Assembly: GCA_030613505.1 (NCBI GenBank)
Contig: JAUWLW010000076.1
Span: 1-8,802 of the forward strand
DNA: 8,802 nt
From: Candidatus Zixiibacteriota bacterium
GTDB taxonomy: Bacteria; RBG-13-66-14; B26-G2; WVWN01
Reading direction: 5' to 3'
The notes below the pieces were generated by a model, which saw nothing but the letters and a program-made list of their open reading frames with translations, was not told where the DNA came from and did no database searches. The position numbers were made by a program, and so were the translations under genes. Positions 1 through 6,132 of the stretch are shown piece by piece (the first letter of the stretch is position 1; the number at the start of each line of letters is the position of its first letter).

Positions 1-856
1 CCGTTTGCGCGTCGAGCTGGAACAGGATGTCGACGATTTGAGAGGGCAGGACCAGGTCGCAGGCGTATTCGCCCACGGCCTTGAGGGCTTTTATGACCAG
101 CGGTCGGGCGCCGGCGCCTTTCTCCTGCGCCTGCTCGAGCGTCTTCACGTACGACGCCACCCCCAGCGCGGATACGCGCTCCGGCCCCAGCGTCTCGGCG
201 CCGTAGACGACGAAGCCGTCCTCGGTCAGGAGGGTGGGGCTTAGCGCCGGGTTGGACGCGAGGCCGGTGGCGTCTATGACGACGCCGGTGTAGTCGCCGG
301 ACGACGCGGGGGCGGTTCCGGGTCTATAGGCGGGCGCGCCGGCGTTCGCCGCCGGGACCTGGGCCGCCAGCGCCGCCAGCCCCCGCGCCGTCGTCATCGG
401 CACCGAGAGCGTGACGGCGCACAGTATGGAGCCGTCGTCCAATATCTCGTGGGTGACCCTGACCTCGTGGGCGTCGCGCACCAGGCCCCGCGTCTGCGTC
501 GTCAGCGCGTCGCTCGTCGCGACGGCGCCGGACACCGTCGTCTTCGAGTTAACCTGAACGCCGTATATCCGCTCGGCGAGTTTGCGGTAGGCGAGGGCGC
601 GGGCCGTCTCCTCGGCCTGGCTCAGCGCGTGGGCCTTGCTCTGCGCGAGGGCAAGGTTGACCGCGCCGACGGCGGTAACTTCTATATATCCGTCGGTCCA
701 GTTGGTCACGGCGACGCCGCCCTCGTCCTCCTCGACGCCGGCGACCATTTCCTCGGCCGCGGTCGCCGCGGCCGCGGCGGCGTCCTCCAGGCCGGCTGCC
801 CGTCCCTGGCCGCCGAGTAACAAGATAATAACGAAAAGAGTTGCCTTGAAGCGCAT
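1..856 (-). CDS. LPP20/FlgP-like secreted protein, 3' end outside window
   Basis: The frame stays open from an ATG at 856 to the window edge, giving 285 codons without a stop. GGAGG (complement of 862-866) lies 5 nt before the ATG and supports this start. Residues 1-21 form a signal peptide: MRFK, a hydrophobic run FVIILLLGG, then GRAAG. There is no lipobox Cys, so the mature protein is probably soluble and periplasmic or surface-exposed, unlike true LPP20 lipoproteins. Residues about 58-155 look like the LPP20/FlgP-type domain: an Ala-rich helix (ALSQAEETARALAYRKLAE), then IYGVQVNSKTTV and a strand ending ILCAVTLSVPM. A second conserved-looking part follows: GVVIDATGLASNPALSP (191-207), GFVVYG (214-219) and PLVIKALKAVG (252-262). 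From memory of related proteins, only some 20-30 C-terminal residues are missing. FlgP-type proteins act at the outer membrane and flagellar base, but no flagellar gene is visible here. The exact role is unknown. It is divergent from the VWA gene at 1048. Confidence 0.82.
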   Translation of the reverse strand, partial: MRFKATLFVIILLLGGQGRAAGLEDAAAAAATAAEEMVAGVEEDEGGVAVTNWTDGYIEVTAVGAVNLALAQSKAHALSQAEETARALAYRKLAERIYGVQVNSKTTVSGAVATSDALTTQTRGLVRDAHEVRVTHEILDDGSILCAVTLSVPMTTARGLAALAAQVPAANAGAPAYRPGTAPASSGDYTGVVIDATGLASNPALSPTLLTEDGFVVYGAETLGPERVSALGVASYVKTLEQAQEKGAGARPLVIKALKAVGEYACDLVLPSQIVDILFQLDAQT

Positions 857-861
857 GTCGG

Positions 862-890
862 CCTCCGGTAAAAGTGGAGCCTTCTTTATA
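862..890 (-). promoter_or_regulatory. Candidate -10 box and ribosome binding site of the LPP20-like gene
   Basis: On the minus strand TATAAA (complement of 885-890) could be a -10 box, which would start transcription near 878 and leave a leader of about 22 nt. GGAGG (complement of 862-866) lies in that leader, 5 nt before the ATG. No good -35 hexamer is seen at 17-18 bp spacing (TCGCCT or TTCGCC), so the promoter part is tentative while the ribosome binding site is clear. Confidence 0.45.
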
Positions 891-916
891 TTTACGACTA
901 TTTAGCGAGGCGAACG

Positions 917-947
917 GTTTAACCGCCGGCCGAACCGCGGGTTAAAC
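917..947. repeat. GTTTAACC inverted repeat in the divergent intergenic region (possible operator)
   Basis: GTTTAACC at 917-924 is exactly repeated inverted as GGTTAAAC at 940-947, with 15 nt between the arms and about 23 bp between arm centres. Inserting one C extends the match inward to GTTTAACC(C)GC. The repeat lies just upstream of the candidate -35 position of the minus-strand LPP20-like gene and about 100 bp before the VWA start. That position would suit a regulator of one or both divergent genes. The rest of 857-1047 holds a ribosome binding site for each gene and AT-rich patches, but no gene. Confidence 0.4.
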
Positions 948-1034
948 TATTTCCGCGCCGCCGCGGTCATATAGGCAAAGGCGGCCTTATTACCCTTTCT
1001 AGCTTTTTTCGAAACGGATATTAACGCCAAAATA

Positions 1035-1041
1035 AGAGGAG
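1035..1041 (+). promoter_or_regulatory. Ribosome binding site of the VWA gene
   Basis: AGAGGAG lies 6 nt before the ATG at 1048. It fixes this start over internal ATGs and is consistent with the signal peptide beginning directly at that Met. I could not identify a convincing -35/-10 pair upstream; the AT-rich stretch from about 986 to 1034 is the likely place. Confidence 0.75.
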
Positions 1042-1047
1042 CGGCAT

Positions 1048-2907
1048 ATGAAAAAGGCATTAATTTTCTTGGTAATTGCGGTTTGCGGCGCGGCGGCTTC
1101 GGCGGCCGATGTCGCGGTTCCCGCACCGGCGAGCGTCGCGCTCCCGGTCGGGGGCGGCGGGGCCGACTACAAGGACGCGGCGATTGCGGTCCTCCCGTTC
1201 GTCAACACCTCGAACTCGACGAGGCTCGACTACCTCGAGCTCGCGCTGGCCAAGATGCTGGTGACGGACCTCAAGCAGTCGCAGAGCCTCAAGGTCGTAA
1301 CGCGCGACAACCTCGACGACGTGTTGGCGGAGCTGAAGTTGGAGCGGTCCGCGCTGGTCGAGCCGTCGAACGCGCAGAAGGTGGGGAAGCTTCTGGGGGC
1401 GGACCTCATCGTCGCGGGTTCCATCGTCGCGGTCTCGAACGCGCTCCGCCTCGACGCCCACGTTATCGACGTCGCGACGGCCGAGGTCGTCGTCGCCCGG
1501 AAGGTGGAGGGCGCCGGCGAGCACGAGGCGCTCCGGATGGTGGATACGCTCGCCATGGCCGTCATATCGGACCTGACCGGCGAAGCGATAGTTTTGAACT
1601 CATACGACCCGCTCCACGGCCTCTTCGACCCGGCGCACTCCAGCGACGCGCTCACCTTCTGGCCCATCCTGGGGAACGAGTACGGCCTGGTGGGTACCGC
1701 CGCTACGGCCTACCTCGAGCTTAAGTTCCGCGCGGGCGAGGTCCCGGCCGCCGTCGCCAAGGACCGGCCGCCGCTGAACCTCTGCCTGGTTATCGACCGC
1801 TCGGGCTCGATGAGGAGCGCGGGCAAGCTGGAATACGTTAAGGAGGCGGCGAAGTACGTCGTCGACAACCTCGGCCCGCAGGACCGCATCAGCATCGTCG
1901 CTTTCGACTCCGACGTCAAAGTGGTTGAGAAGAACACGCGCGTCGAGAATAAGATGCTCCTGAAATCAAAAATAGACGAGCTCTTCGCCGGCACCAACAC
2001 CAACCTGTCGGCCGGCCTGGAGGAGGGCTACGCCCAGGCCAAGAAGGGCAGGAAGAAGAACTACATCAACCGCGTCATCCTGCTCTCCGACGGCCTGGCC
2101 AACGAGGGCATAACGGACCTCGAGAAGCTGGCCTCCATCGCCCGCAACTGGCAGAAGAAGGACGTATACACCACCGCCATGGGCGTGGGCGCCGAATACG
2201 ACGACCAGCTGCTGACGCTCATCGCCACCGGCGGCGCCGGCAACTACTACTACATCGACAAGCCGAGCGCGGTGCCGACTATCTTCGCCCGCGAGCTCTC
2301 GGGCATCGTCAACGTCGCGGCCAGCGGCATCACCGTAGACCTGGCGCTCGAGCCCGGCGTCCGCGTGGCCAAGGTCCACGGCTACCAGTACCGCGACCTG
2401 GGCAATGGCCGCTACGAGATCCCGGTGGGCGACATCGCCTCGAGCCAGGAGTACACCGTCTTCGTGGAGCTGGCGCTGCCGGCGGTGAACGAGGAGAAGA
2501 CCGTGACGCTCGGCACCGTCGCCGTTCGCTACGACGACCAGCTCGCCAAGAAGGCCGTAACGTCGCCGCCCACCCGCCTCGCGATGCATTTCGTGCCGGA
2601 GGCGGAGGTCGTGGCCGCCAACGAGGTACCGGAAGTCGTCAACACGGCGTACCTGATGGAGAACGCCGCGGCGATGGACGAGGCCCAGCGGCTGGTCGGC
2701 GAAGGCCGGCGGGGCGAAGCCGAGGAACTTTTGAAGAAACAGAAGGAACTGAGTCGCGACCGCGCGGCCTCGGGCCAGAGCCAGGCCCTCCTCGACAGCG
2801 CCAATGAGCTGGAGGAGTTGGAAGAGCAGGCGGACGATGACGAAAGCCCCGACGCCGCGGTGATGAAGGCCGCGGGCGCCGCGGCCACCGAGACGAGATA
2901 CCACTAA
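1048..2907 (+). CDS. Periplasmic CsgG/FlgO-like domain fused to a VWA domain
   Basis: A 619-residue protein. Residues 1-19 form a signal peptide (MKKALIFLVIAV then ASA|AD). Residues about 41-180 match the CsgG/FlgO/TolB-N type fold: AIAVLPFVN (45-53), a MLVTDL helix (70-75), LKVVTRDNLDDVL (81-93), GKLLGADLIVAGS (113-125), then LRLDAHVIDV and a closing helix. Residues about 240-430 are a von Willebrand factor A domain with a complete MIDAS: D250-x-S252-x-S254, a Thr in the TNTNLSAG loop (316 or 318), and D348 in LLSDG. A beta-rich segment follows to about 500. Residues about 550-600 are helical and charged (EELLKKQKEL, NELEELEEQADDDE), likely a coiled coil, before an Ala-rich tail. VWA domains with intact MIDAS bind ligands through a divalent metal. 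CsgG/FlgO-type domains occur in outer-membrane secretion and flagellar-base proteins. A scaffold or sensor at the envelope is inferred; the ligand is unknown. A terminator follows, so the gene appears monocistronic. Confidence 0.88.
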   Translation: MKKALIFLVIAVCGAAASAADVAVPAPASVALPVGGGGADYKDAAIAVLPFVNTSNSTRLDYLELALAKMLVTDLKQSQSLKVVTRDNLDDVLAELKLERSALVEPSNAQKVGKLLGADLIVAGSIVAVSNALRLDAHVIDVATAEVVVARKVEGAGEHEALRMVDTLAMAVISDLTGEAIVLNSYDPLHGLFDPAHSSDALTFWPILGNEYGLVGTAATAYLELKFRAGEVPAAVAKDRPPLNLCLVIDRSGSMRSAGKLEYVKEAAKYVVDNLGPQDRISIVAFDSDVKVVEKNTRVENKMLLKSKIDELFAGTNTNLSAGLEEGYAQAKKGRKKNYINRVILLSDGLANEGITDLEKLASIARNWQKKDVYTTAMGVGAEYDDQLLTLIATGGAGNYYYIDKPSAVPTIFARELSGIVNVAASGITVDLALEPGVRVAKVHGYQYRDLGNGRYEIPVGDIASSQEYTVFVELALPAVNEEKTVTLGTVAVRYDDQLAKKAVTSPPTRLAMHFVPEAEVVAANEVPEVVNTAYLMENAAAMDEAQRLVGEGRRGEAEELLKKQKELSRDRAASGQSQALLDSANELEELEEQADDDESPDAAVMKAAGAAATETRYH

Positions 2908-2932
2908 ACTCCGCCCCCATCCGAACGTGAAA

Positions 2933-2961
2933 CGACCCCGCGGTCTCAAGCCGCGGGGTTG
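2933..2961 (+). terminator. Hairpin terminator after the VWA gene
   Basis: CCCCGCGG (2936-2943) pairs with CCGCGGGG (2951-2958) over a 7-nt loop. A-T, G-U and C-G pairs extend the stem to about 11 bp. The tail TTGATTTAT is only moderately T-rich, so it may work as an intrinsic terminator of modest strength or as a 3'-end stabilising hairpin. It lies 25 nt after the stop codon. Confidence 0.6.
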
Positions 2962-2987
2962 ATTTATCGCCGGCGGTGTGATATCTT
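2959..2987 (+). promoter_or_regulatory. Candidate promoter of the lysine-degradation operon
   Basis: TTGATT (2959-2964) and TATCTT (2982-2987) are separated by exactly 17 bp, with an extended -10 TGn directly before the second hexamer. Each hexamer matches consensus at 4 of 6 positions. Transcription would start near 2994, leaving a leader of about 70 nt. The -35 overlaps the base of the preceding hairpin. No strong Shine-Dalgarno precedes the ATG at 3066: the nearest purine run, AAGGGG at 3037-3042, is 23 nt away. Initiation may therefore be weak, or a later promoter may give a very short leader. Confidence 0.35.
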
Positions 2988-3065
2988 TCGCGCCGCAAGA
3001 GAGGGATTTCCCCCGCCTACCGCCGTGTCGCTTTTTAAGGGGTATATCGTTTTTTTCGCGCGGAA

Positions 3066-4382
3066 ATGGACCAACCCACCATAGGCATACGCCGGGAAGA
3101 CGTCAACCCGTGGGAGCGGCGCGCGCCGCTTACGCCGCGGGAAGTGGCGCGCCTCGTCGCGGACGAGAATTTCTCGGTAATAGTCCAACCCTCCGACGTA
3201 CGCGTGTTCGACGACGACGCCTACGCCCGCGCCGGCGCGACCGTTGCCGACGACCTGGGCCCGTGCGACGTCATATTCGGCGTGAAGGAAATCCCGCCCG
3301 AGCGCATCCTGGCCGATAAAGTCTACGTCTTTTTCTCGCACGTGATAAAGGGGCAACCCGCCAGTATGCCGACGCTGAGGTGGCTCGTCGAGCGGCGGTG
3401 CTCGTTGGTGGATTACGAGCGCATCGTCGACGGCGAGGGGCGGCGGCTGGTCTTCTTCGGCCGGTACGCGGGCCGGGCCGGCATGATAGACACGCTGTGG
3501 GCGCTGGGCCGGCGGCTCGCGCGGGAGGGGCGGGAGACGCCGTTCGCCGCGCTCAAGGCCGCGTGGGAATACGAGGATTTAGAAGACGCGCGTGCAGCCG
3601 TGGCCTACGTGGGCGGGCGCGTCGCGGCCGAGGGCGTCGGCGCCGGCCTCGCGCCGCTGGTGGTGGCCTTCGCGGGCTACGGCAACGTCTCGCTCGGCGC
3701 TCAGGAGATATTGGACCTCCTGCCGCACGAGGAAATCGAACCCGGCGACGTCGCCGCGGTGGCGTCGCGAGCCGAACCGTCGGATAAGGTAGTTTATAAA
3801 GTAGTTTTTAAAGAGGAACACATGGTCGAGGCCGAGGAACCGGGAGCCGCGTTCGATCTTCAGGATTACTACGACCAACCCGAAAAGTACGGACCGGTTC
3901 TTGCGGCGTATTTGCCGTACCTCACGGTCCTCGTCAACTGCATCTACTGGGACGGCAAGTATCCCCATTTCGTCTCGAAGGCTGACCTGGCGTCGCTCTA
4001 CGGAGGCGACGTACCGCCGCGATTGCGCGTCATCGGCGACATAAGCTGCGACGTGGAGGGGGGCGTGGAGGCGACCGTCAAACAGGTTGACTCCGCGTCG
4101 CCGGTTTACGTCTACGACGTCGAGCGGGGCGAGGCCGTGGACGGCGTAGCCGGAAACGGCCCGGTGATACTCGCGGTGGCTAACCTGCCGGCGGAATTGC
4201 CGCTTGATTCGTCGGAATATTTCGGCGAGCAGCTCGAGCCGTTCGTGGCGCCCATCGCGCGGGCGGATTGGCGGAAACCCTTCGACGCCGTCGAGCTGCC
4301 GCCGCCGATAAAGGCCGCGACCATCCTCTGCCGCGGCGAGTTTACGCCGGCGTATAAGTACCTCGAGGAATGTATAAGGTAA
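3066..4382 (+). CDS. Lysine-ketoglutarate reductase (AASS N-terminal-half homologue)
   Basis: Predicted to condense L-lysine with 2-oxoglutarate and reduce the adduct with NADPH to saccharopine (EC 1.5.1.8), in the cytoplasm. The 438-residue protein follows the LKR half of human AASS along its length as I recall it: RREDVNPWERRAPLTP (9-24), QPSDVR (41-46), GVKE (72-75), FFSHVIKGQ (89-97), VDYERIVD (115-122), FGRYAGRAGMID (131-142), a nucleotide-binding FAGYGNVSLGAQEI (202-215), GDISCDVEGGVEAT (324-337) and NLPAELP (373-379). The fold is the alanine dehydrogenase/PNT type. K74 and H92 fall where that family keeps its catalytic Lys and His. The ATG at 3066 begins just before the conserved core, as expected, but lacks a clear ribosome binding site. 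The stop is 10 nt before the saccharopine dehydrogenase ATG, so the two are co-transcribed. Yeast-type Lys1 is a related alternative, but the length and the motifs favour LKR. Confidence 0.93.
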   Translation: MDQPTIGIRREDVNPWERRAPLTPREVARLVADENFSVIVQPSDVRVFDDDAYARAGATVADDLGPCDVIFGVKEIPPERILADKVYVFFSHVIKGQPASMPTLRWLVERRCSLVDYERIVDGEGRRLVFFGRYAGRAGMIDTLWALGRRLAREGRETPFAALKAAWEYEDLEDARAAVAYVGGRVAAEGVGAGLAPLVVAFAGYGNVSLGAQEILDLLPHEEIEPGDVAAVASRAEPSDKVVYKVVFKEEHMVEAEEPGAAFDLQDYYDQPEKYGPVLAAYLPYLTVLVNCIYWDGKYPHFVSKADLASLYGGDVPPRLRVIGDISCDVEGGVEATVKQVDSASPVYVYDVERGEAVDGVAGNGPVILAVANLPAELPLDSSEYFGEQLEPFVAPIARADWRKPFDAVELPPPIKAATILCRGEFTPAYKYLEECIR

Positions 4383-4390
4383 GGTTGGAG
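4381..4390 (+). promoter_or_regulatory. Ribosome binding site of the saccharopine dehydrogenase gene, overlapping the upstream stop
   Basis: AAGGTTGGAG spans the last two bases of the reductase stop codon and the short gap. AAGG lies 8 nt before the ATG at 4393 and GGAG only 2 nt before it, so AAGG is the better-spaced candidate. The overlap suggests translational coupling of the two enzymes. Confidence 0.5.
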
Positions 4391-4392
4391 AT

Positions 4393-5715
4393 ATGCCGAA
4401 AGACGTGTTAGTGCTGGGCGCGGGTATGGTGGCGAAGCCGTTGGTAGACTACCTGCTGGCGCAACCCGAACTCCGCGTCGCGATGGCGAGCCGCACCGTG
4501 GCCAAGGCCGAGGCGTTGGTGGCGGGCCATGAGCGCGGCGTCGCGCGACCGCTGAACGTGCAAGACGAGGAAAAACTCGACGCCGACGTCGCCGCCGCGG
4601 ACCTCGTCATTAGCTTCGTCCCCTACATTTATCACGTCGCGATAGCCGAGCGCTGCCTGGCCCACGGCAAGCCGCTCGTCACGACGTCGTACGTGAGCGA
4701 CGAGATGCGCGCCCTCGACGTCCGCGCGCGAGACGCCGGCGTTTTGCTGCTGAACGAGATCGGCCTCGACCCGGGCATCGACCACATGTCCGCGATGAGG
4801 ATAATACACGACGCGCAGGGCCGGGGCGGCCGCGTCGTCTCCTTCAAGTCTTATTGCGGCGGCCTTCCCGCGCCCGAGGCCGACACCAACCCTTGGGGCT
4901 ACAAGTTCTCCTGGAGCCCGCGGGCGGTCATTATGGCGTCGCGCAACGCGGCTCGCTATCTGGAAGAAGGCCACATAGTCGAAGTGCCCCGCGAGGAGCT
5001 CTTCGCCGACTGCCGCGTCGTCGACGTTCCGGGGGCCGGCGAATTCGAGCGCTACCCCAACCGCGACTCTTTGCCGTACATAGAAACCTACGGCTTGGCC
5101 GGCGTCGAGACGATGTTCCGCGGGACGCTGCGGAACGCCGGGTGGTGCGAGACGTGGCTCGCCCTTTCGCGGTTGGGCTTCCTCGGCGACGCGCAGCAAA
5201 ACTGCGGGGGGCTGACGTACGGAGAGTTCTCGGCGCGCGTCCTGGGCGTCGACGCCGCCGACGTCAGGAGCGCGTTCGCGGCTCGGGCCGGCGTGGCCGA
5301 AGATTCGCCGGTAGTCGGCCGGCTCGAGTGGCTGGGCTTCTTTTCGGACGAACCTGTTCCGCAGGCGGAGGCGGCGCCGATGGACGTCCTCGCCGAGCGG
5401 CTGGCCGAGAGGTGTCCCTACGGCGAAGGCGAGCGCGACATGATCGTGCTGCACCACGACTTCGACGTCGACTACGGCGGCCGCGGCGAGCACGTTACGT
5501 CGACGCTGGTCGACTTCGGCATCCCGGGCGGCGATTCGGCGATGTCGCGCACGGTGAGCCTTCCCGCGGCCATAGCGGCGCGCCTTATATTGGAGGGAAA
5601 AATAGCGCTCACCGGCGTTCAGATCCCGGTGGTGCCGGAAATCTACGAGCCGGTCCTGGCCGAGCTCGAGCGTTTCGGCATCACGTGCGTCGAGCGTAAG
5701 GGGCCGCTCGAGTAG
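4393..5715 (+). CDS. Saccharopine dehydrogenase, glutamate-forming (AASS C-terminal-half homologue)
   Basis: Predicted to oxidise saccharopine with NAD+ to glutamate and 2-aminoadipate 6-semialdehyde (EC 1.5.1.9), the second step of lysine breakdown. The 440-residue protein starts with a Rossmann motif, VLVLGAGMVAKPL (5-17). It then shows SFVPYIYH (74-81), TTSYVSDEM (97-105), NEIGLDPGIDHM (121-132), SYCGGLPAPE (153-162), YKFSWSPRAV (170-179), YPNRDS (221-226), RGTLRNAGW (243-251), WLGFFSDE (313-320) and GERDMIVL (346-353). All align by eye with the SDH half of human AASS, from the nucleotide-binding domain to the C-terminal catalytic domain. Length is full for a free-standing SDH. The fungal biosynthetic enzyme (saccharopine reductase, EC 1.5.1.10) is the same family and the reaction is reversible. 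The adjacent AASS-type LKR favours catabolism. No aminoadipate semialdehyde dehydrogenase is in the window. Confidence 0.94.
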   Translation: MPKDVLVLGAGMVAKPLVDYLLAQPELRVAMASRTVAKAEALVAGHERGVARPLNVQDEEKLDADVAAADLVISFVPYIYHVAIAERCLAHGKPLVTTSYVSDEMRALDVRARDAGVLLLNEIGLDPGIDHMSAMRIIHDAQGRGGRVVSFKSYCGGLPAPEADTNPWGYKFSWSPRAVIMASRNAARYLEEGHIVEVPREELFADCRVVDVPGAGEFERYPNRDSLPYIETYGLAGVETMFRGTLRNAGWCETWLALSRLGFLGDAQQNCGGLTYGEFSARVLGVDAADVRSAFAARAGVAEDSPVVGRLEWLGFFSDEPVPQAEAAPMDVLAERLAERCPYGEGERDMIVLHHDFDVDYGGRGEHVTSTLVDFGIPGGDSAMSRTVSLPAAIAARLILEGKIALTGVQIPVVPEIYEPVLAELERFGITCVERKGPLE

Positions 5716-5773
5716 TCTAAGGTTCCTCTATAAAACGTAGGTTGCGGGCGAGTTTTACGCGTCACAGGAAAAA

Positions 5774-5796
5774 GCCGGCCTCGGTCCGAGGCCGGC
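5774..5796. terminator. Bidirectional hairpin terminator between convergent units
   Basis: GCCGGCCTC (5774-5782) pairs with GAGGCCGGC (5788-5796), a 9-bp perfect GC-rich stem with a GGTCC loop. On the minus strand the stem is followed by TTTTT, a good intrinsic terminator for the YHS gene, whose stop is 22 nt away. On the plus strand the tail is CTTATTTC, weaker but usable for the lysine operon ending at 5715. The rest of the 103-nt gap (5716-5773 and 5797-5818) shows nothing else. Confidence 0.8.
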
Positions 5797-5818
5797 CTTA
5801 TTTCACCAGGGAAACCCC

Positions 5819-5992
5819 TTAGCCGCCGCAGCAGCCGCTCTTCTTCTCGCCGCCGAGGTACTTATCCGGGTCGGCCTCGAAGGCCGCCTTACAGCCCGGG
5901 GCGCAAAAGTAATACTTTTCCCCTTGATGTTCGGCGGTCGCCGCCGCGTTCGCCTCGTCGACATCCATGCCACATACCGGGTCTTTAGCCAT
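5819..5992 (-). CDS. Small YHS-domain metal-binding protein
   Basis: A 57-residue protein that begins MAKDPVCGMDVDEANAA and continues through KYYFCAPGC to end in SGCCGG. The hallmark YHS residues are present: P-V-C-G-M at 5-9 (C7), Y27-Y28-F29-C30, C34 and a terminal F38-x3-DPDKYL. This domain is known from heavy-metal transport ATPases and small stand-alone proteins, and the Cys residues probably bind copper or a similar soft metal. The extra C54-C55 pair in the tail could add a ligand site. There is no signal peptide, so it is cytoplasmic. A full AAGGAGGT (complement of 6001-6008) sits 8 nt before the ATG, and a near-consensus promoter lies upstream, so strong expression is expected. No metal transporter or recognisable regulator gene is adjacent. 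A function in metal trafficking or sensing is inferred. Confidence 0.92.
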   Translation of the reverse strand: MAKDPVCGMDVDEANAAATAEHQGEKYYFCAPGCKAAFEADPDKYLGGEKKSGCCGG

Positions 5993-6000
5993 TGCGCGTT

Positions 6001-6008
6001 ACCTCCTT
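6001..6008 (-). promoter_or_regulatory. Full-consensus ribosome binding site of the YHS gene
   Basis: The minus strand reads AAGGAGGT, a full anti-16S match, 8 nt before the ATG at 5992. It is the strongest ribosome binding site in the window and confirms this short gene as real. Confidence 0.9.
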
Positions 6009-6041
6009 AGAAAGGATTTATTTCCGCCCGGGTTAAACCGA

Positions 6042-6071
6042 AGTTAATTACTAATGTTTTATAAATTAACT
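6042..6071. repeat. Inverted repeat flanking the -10 box of the YHS promoter (possible operator)
   Basis: AGTTAATT (6042-6049) and AATTAACT (6064-6071) are perfect 8-bp inverted arms separated by 14 bp, so arm centres are 22 bp apart, about two helical turns. One arm lies in the promoter spacer directly upstream of the -10. The other covers the start of the transcript. A dimeric repressor bound here would block RNA polymerase. The arms are AT-rich, so chance is not excluded. Confidence 0.4.
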
Positions 6072-6086
6072 CGCCGTTTTTGTCAA
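6058..6086 (-). promoter_or_regulatory. Near-consensus sigma-70 promoter of the YHS gene
   Basis: The minus strand reads TTGACA (complement of 6081-6086), a 17-bp spacer, and TATAAA (complement of 6058-6063): 6/6 and 5/6 consensus matches. Transcription should start near 6051, giving a leader of about 58 nt. The -35 begins 46 nt after the DUF3604 stop codon, and no terminator is seen between them, so readthrough from that gene is also possible. Confidence 0.8.
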
Positions 6087-6132
6087 GGGTTTCTCGGCCG
6101 TCGCCTGCAACTTCGCGCCGACCGCGCGCGCG

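Noticed and set aside
449-820. Plus-strand open frames over 449-905
   Set aside because: They overlap the minus-strand LPP20-like gene, which has a signal peptide, a ribosome binding site and conserved motifs, whereas these frames have none of these.
1966-2949. 327-codon open frame antisense to the VWA gene
   Set aside because: It is a codon-position shadow of the VWA domain coding region and its translation resembles no protein family.
2908-3065. Possible tRNA or small RNA in the gap before the lysine operon
   Set aside because: No cloverleaf, TTCRANNC-like T-loop or anticodon arm was seen. The only clear structure is the terminator hairpin.
4408-5493. 361-codon open frame antisense to the saccharopine dehydrogenase gene
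   Set aside because: It mirrors a strongly supported enzyme gene, has no motif or plausible ribosome binding site, and shows GC-biased composition.
4854-5699. 281-codon Arg-rich plus-strand frame inside the saccharopine dehydrogenase gene
   Set aside because: It is an out-of-frame reading of the same gene. The very high Arg content is typical of frame-shifted GC-rich coding DNA.
6087-6132. GC-rich stretch after the DUF3604 stop as a terminator
   Set aside because: CGCGC/GCGCG gives at most a 5-bp stem and no T-run follows on the minus strand.
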